Assembly: GCA_045587285.1 (NCBI GenBank)
Contig: JAZNBZ010000080.1
Location: 1 to 5,313 of the forward strand
Source: Flemingiibacterium sp045587285
GTDB taxonomy: Bacteria; Bacillota; Clostridia; Oscillospirales; CAG-272
Direction of reading: 5' to 3'
Length of the DNA stretch: 5,313 bases
Shown: positions 4,710 through 5,313 of the stretch, one piece after another
Layout: every line of letters begins with the position of its first letter
Numbering within the stretch: position 1 is the stretch's first letter
Notes under the pieces: model-generated
The model's input: only the letters and a program-made list of their open reading frames with translations
Told to the model about the DNA's origin: nothing
The model's database searches: none
Translations under genes and position numbers: made by a program

Positions 4710-5297
4710 TTATTCGACAATTTCGTATTCTCCTCTCACCATAACGTACGCGTCCTCGGATCTTATCTCGATGCCGCGTCCGTCGCCGCCGCGCGGAACG
4801 AGCAAGCAATGGTAAAGCGGAACGGCAGTCGCGTTGAGCAGCTCGTCGCCGTTTGTTATGTCGTTAAGACCGTTTACCGTGATGGAAACCACAATAGCGC
4901 TGCCCGTACGGAGAATTATCTCGCAGGGAGTTTTGGCGAGAAGCTTCGCGCCCTTCTTAACGTATACGACCTCGTAGCCGGACGAAGCGCTCGCGCCGTC
5001 GCCGTCCGCAGTACCGCCTTCGGCAAGCTTATTTTCAAGCGCGCTTATCTTGGCCTCAGCGTCGGTAAGCGCCGACTGCATCATCGTTACGATCTCGTTC
5101 GCAGCCTCGTATTTTTCGGTCAGCTCCGCGAGCTTTTCTTCGTATTTGGGTGTGAGCACCTTTTCAATGTAAGAAAGGGAAATGAGCGGATCGTTTGCAG
5201 TGTCAAACGTTGCCTCGTCGCCGTGCACCATCATAGGCGTAGCGGTGAGAGCGATGGAAAATGCCGCCGCGAGGGCGATAAGCTTAAACTTTTTCAT
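4710..5297 (-). CDS. Secreted coiled-coil protein with beta-rich C-terminal domain, function unknown
   Basis: A 195-residue protein. Residues 1-26 form a clear signal peptide (MKKFK, hydrophobic core, likely cleavage near VHG-DE). NDPLISLSYIEKVLTPKYEEKL follows at about 35-56, leading into a coiled coil to ~94, a Gly/Ala/Asp-rich linker (~93-106), then a compact domain (107-195) with GAKLLAKTPCEIILRTG, NGLNDITNGDELLN, LLVPRGGDGRGI and YVMVRGEYEI. I recall secreted Clostridia proteins with the same DPLxxLSY opening and EIILR...VPR.DGRG...VMVRG pattern, but no function for them. AAGGAG sits 8 bases before the ATG. It is first in a unit with the SpoIID-like gene (19 bases apart, or overlapping if the TTG is used), so it may act with that enzyme at the cell wall. 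Confidence 0.8.
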   Translation of the reverse strand: MKKFKLIALAAAFSIALTATPMMVHGDEATFDTANDPLISLSYIEKVLTPKYEEKLAELTEKYEAANEIVTMMQSALTDAEAKISALENKLAEGGTADGDGASASSGYEVVYVKKGAKLLAKTPCEIILRTGSAIVVSITVNGLNDITNGDELLNATAVPLYHCLLVPRGGDGRGIEIRSEDAYVMVRGEYEIVE

Positions 5298-5313
5298 AGT
5301 GTTTGCTCCTTGT

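Noticed and set aside
4690..4720. TTG at 4720 as the certain start of the SpoIID-like protein
   Set aside because: It is possible, but the ATG at 4690 has its own ribosome binding site in non-coding sequence and gives a normal signal peptide; the upstream AGGAG is explained by coding sequence of the neighbour.

Overview
The window comes from an endospore-forming member of the Bacillota, most likely an uncultured Clostridia (Oscillospirales-like) lineage. The evidence is an intact spoIIA operon (spoIIAA-spoIIAB-sigF), strong AGGAGG-type ribosome binding sites, moderately high G+C, and a secreted SpoIID/LytB-family protein. The taxon below class level is inference. Every supported gene lies on the minus strand, so transcription runs from the right end of the window to the left.

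Right part (5297 to 2656): a two-gene unit. The first gene encodes a 195-residue secreted protein with a coiled coil and a beta-rich C-terminal domain. The second encodes a large exported SpoIID-type lytic transglycosylase with an acidic repeat linker and a SPOR-like segment. A textbook rho-independent terminator (perfect 13-bp stem plus T-rich tail) closes this unit.

Middle (2609 to 1039): the spoIIA operon. SpoIIAA (anti-anti-sigma) and SpoIIAB (anti-sigma/kinase) overlap by ATGA, and sigF follows after 19 bases. Together they form the forespore-specific partner switch: SpoIIAB holds sigma-F, and unphosphorylated SpoIIAA releases it. The upstream intergenic region has an extended -10 candidate but no convincing sigma-H promoter.

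Left part (988 to 220): a compact two-gene cassette with phage-like character. It starts at a near-consensus sigma-A promoter (TTGACT, 17 bp, TATAAT) whose -35 box is exactly the loop of a perfect 8-bp inverted repeat. The first gene encodes a stand-alone DnaD/replisome-organizer-like winged helix. The second, overlapping by ATGA and with a perfect GGAGGTGA ribosome binding site, encodes a coiled coil plus a sigma-region-4/ArpU-RinA-like HTH. I see no terminator between sigF and this cassette.

Far left (1 to 219): no gene. It holds two diverged copies of a ~59-base element, each foldable into two hairpins closed by an outer stem, with one stem changed on both sides between copies. Beyond them is a perfect 16-bp inverted repeat followed by TTTT. 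The cassette with its dyad promoter, and this duplicated structured element, are the least ordinary parts of the window.
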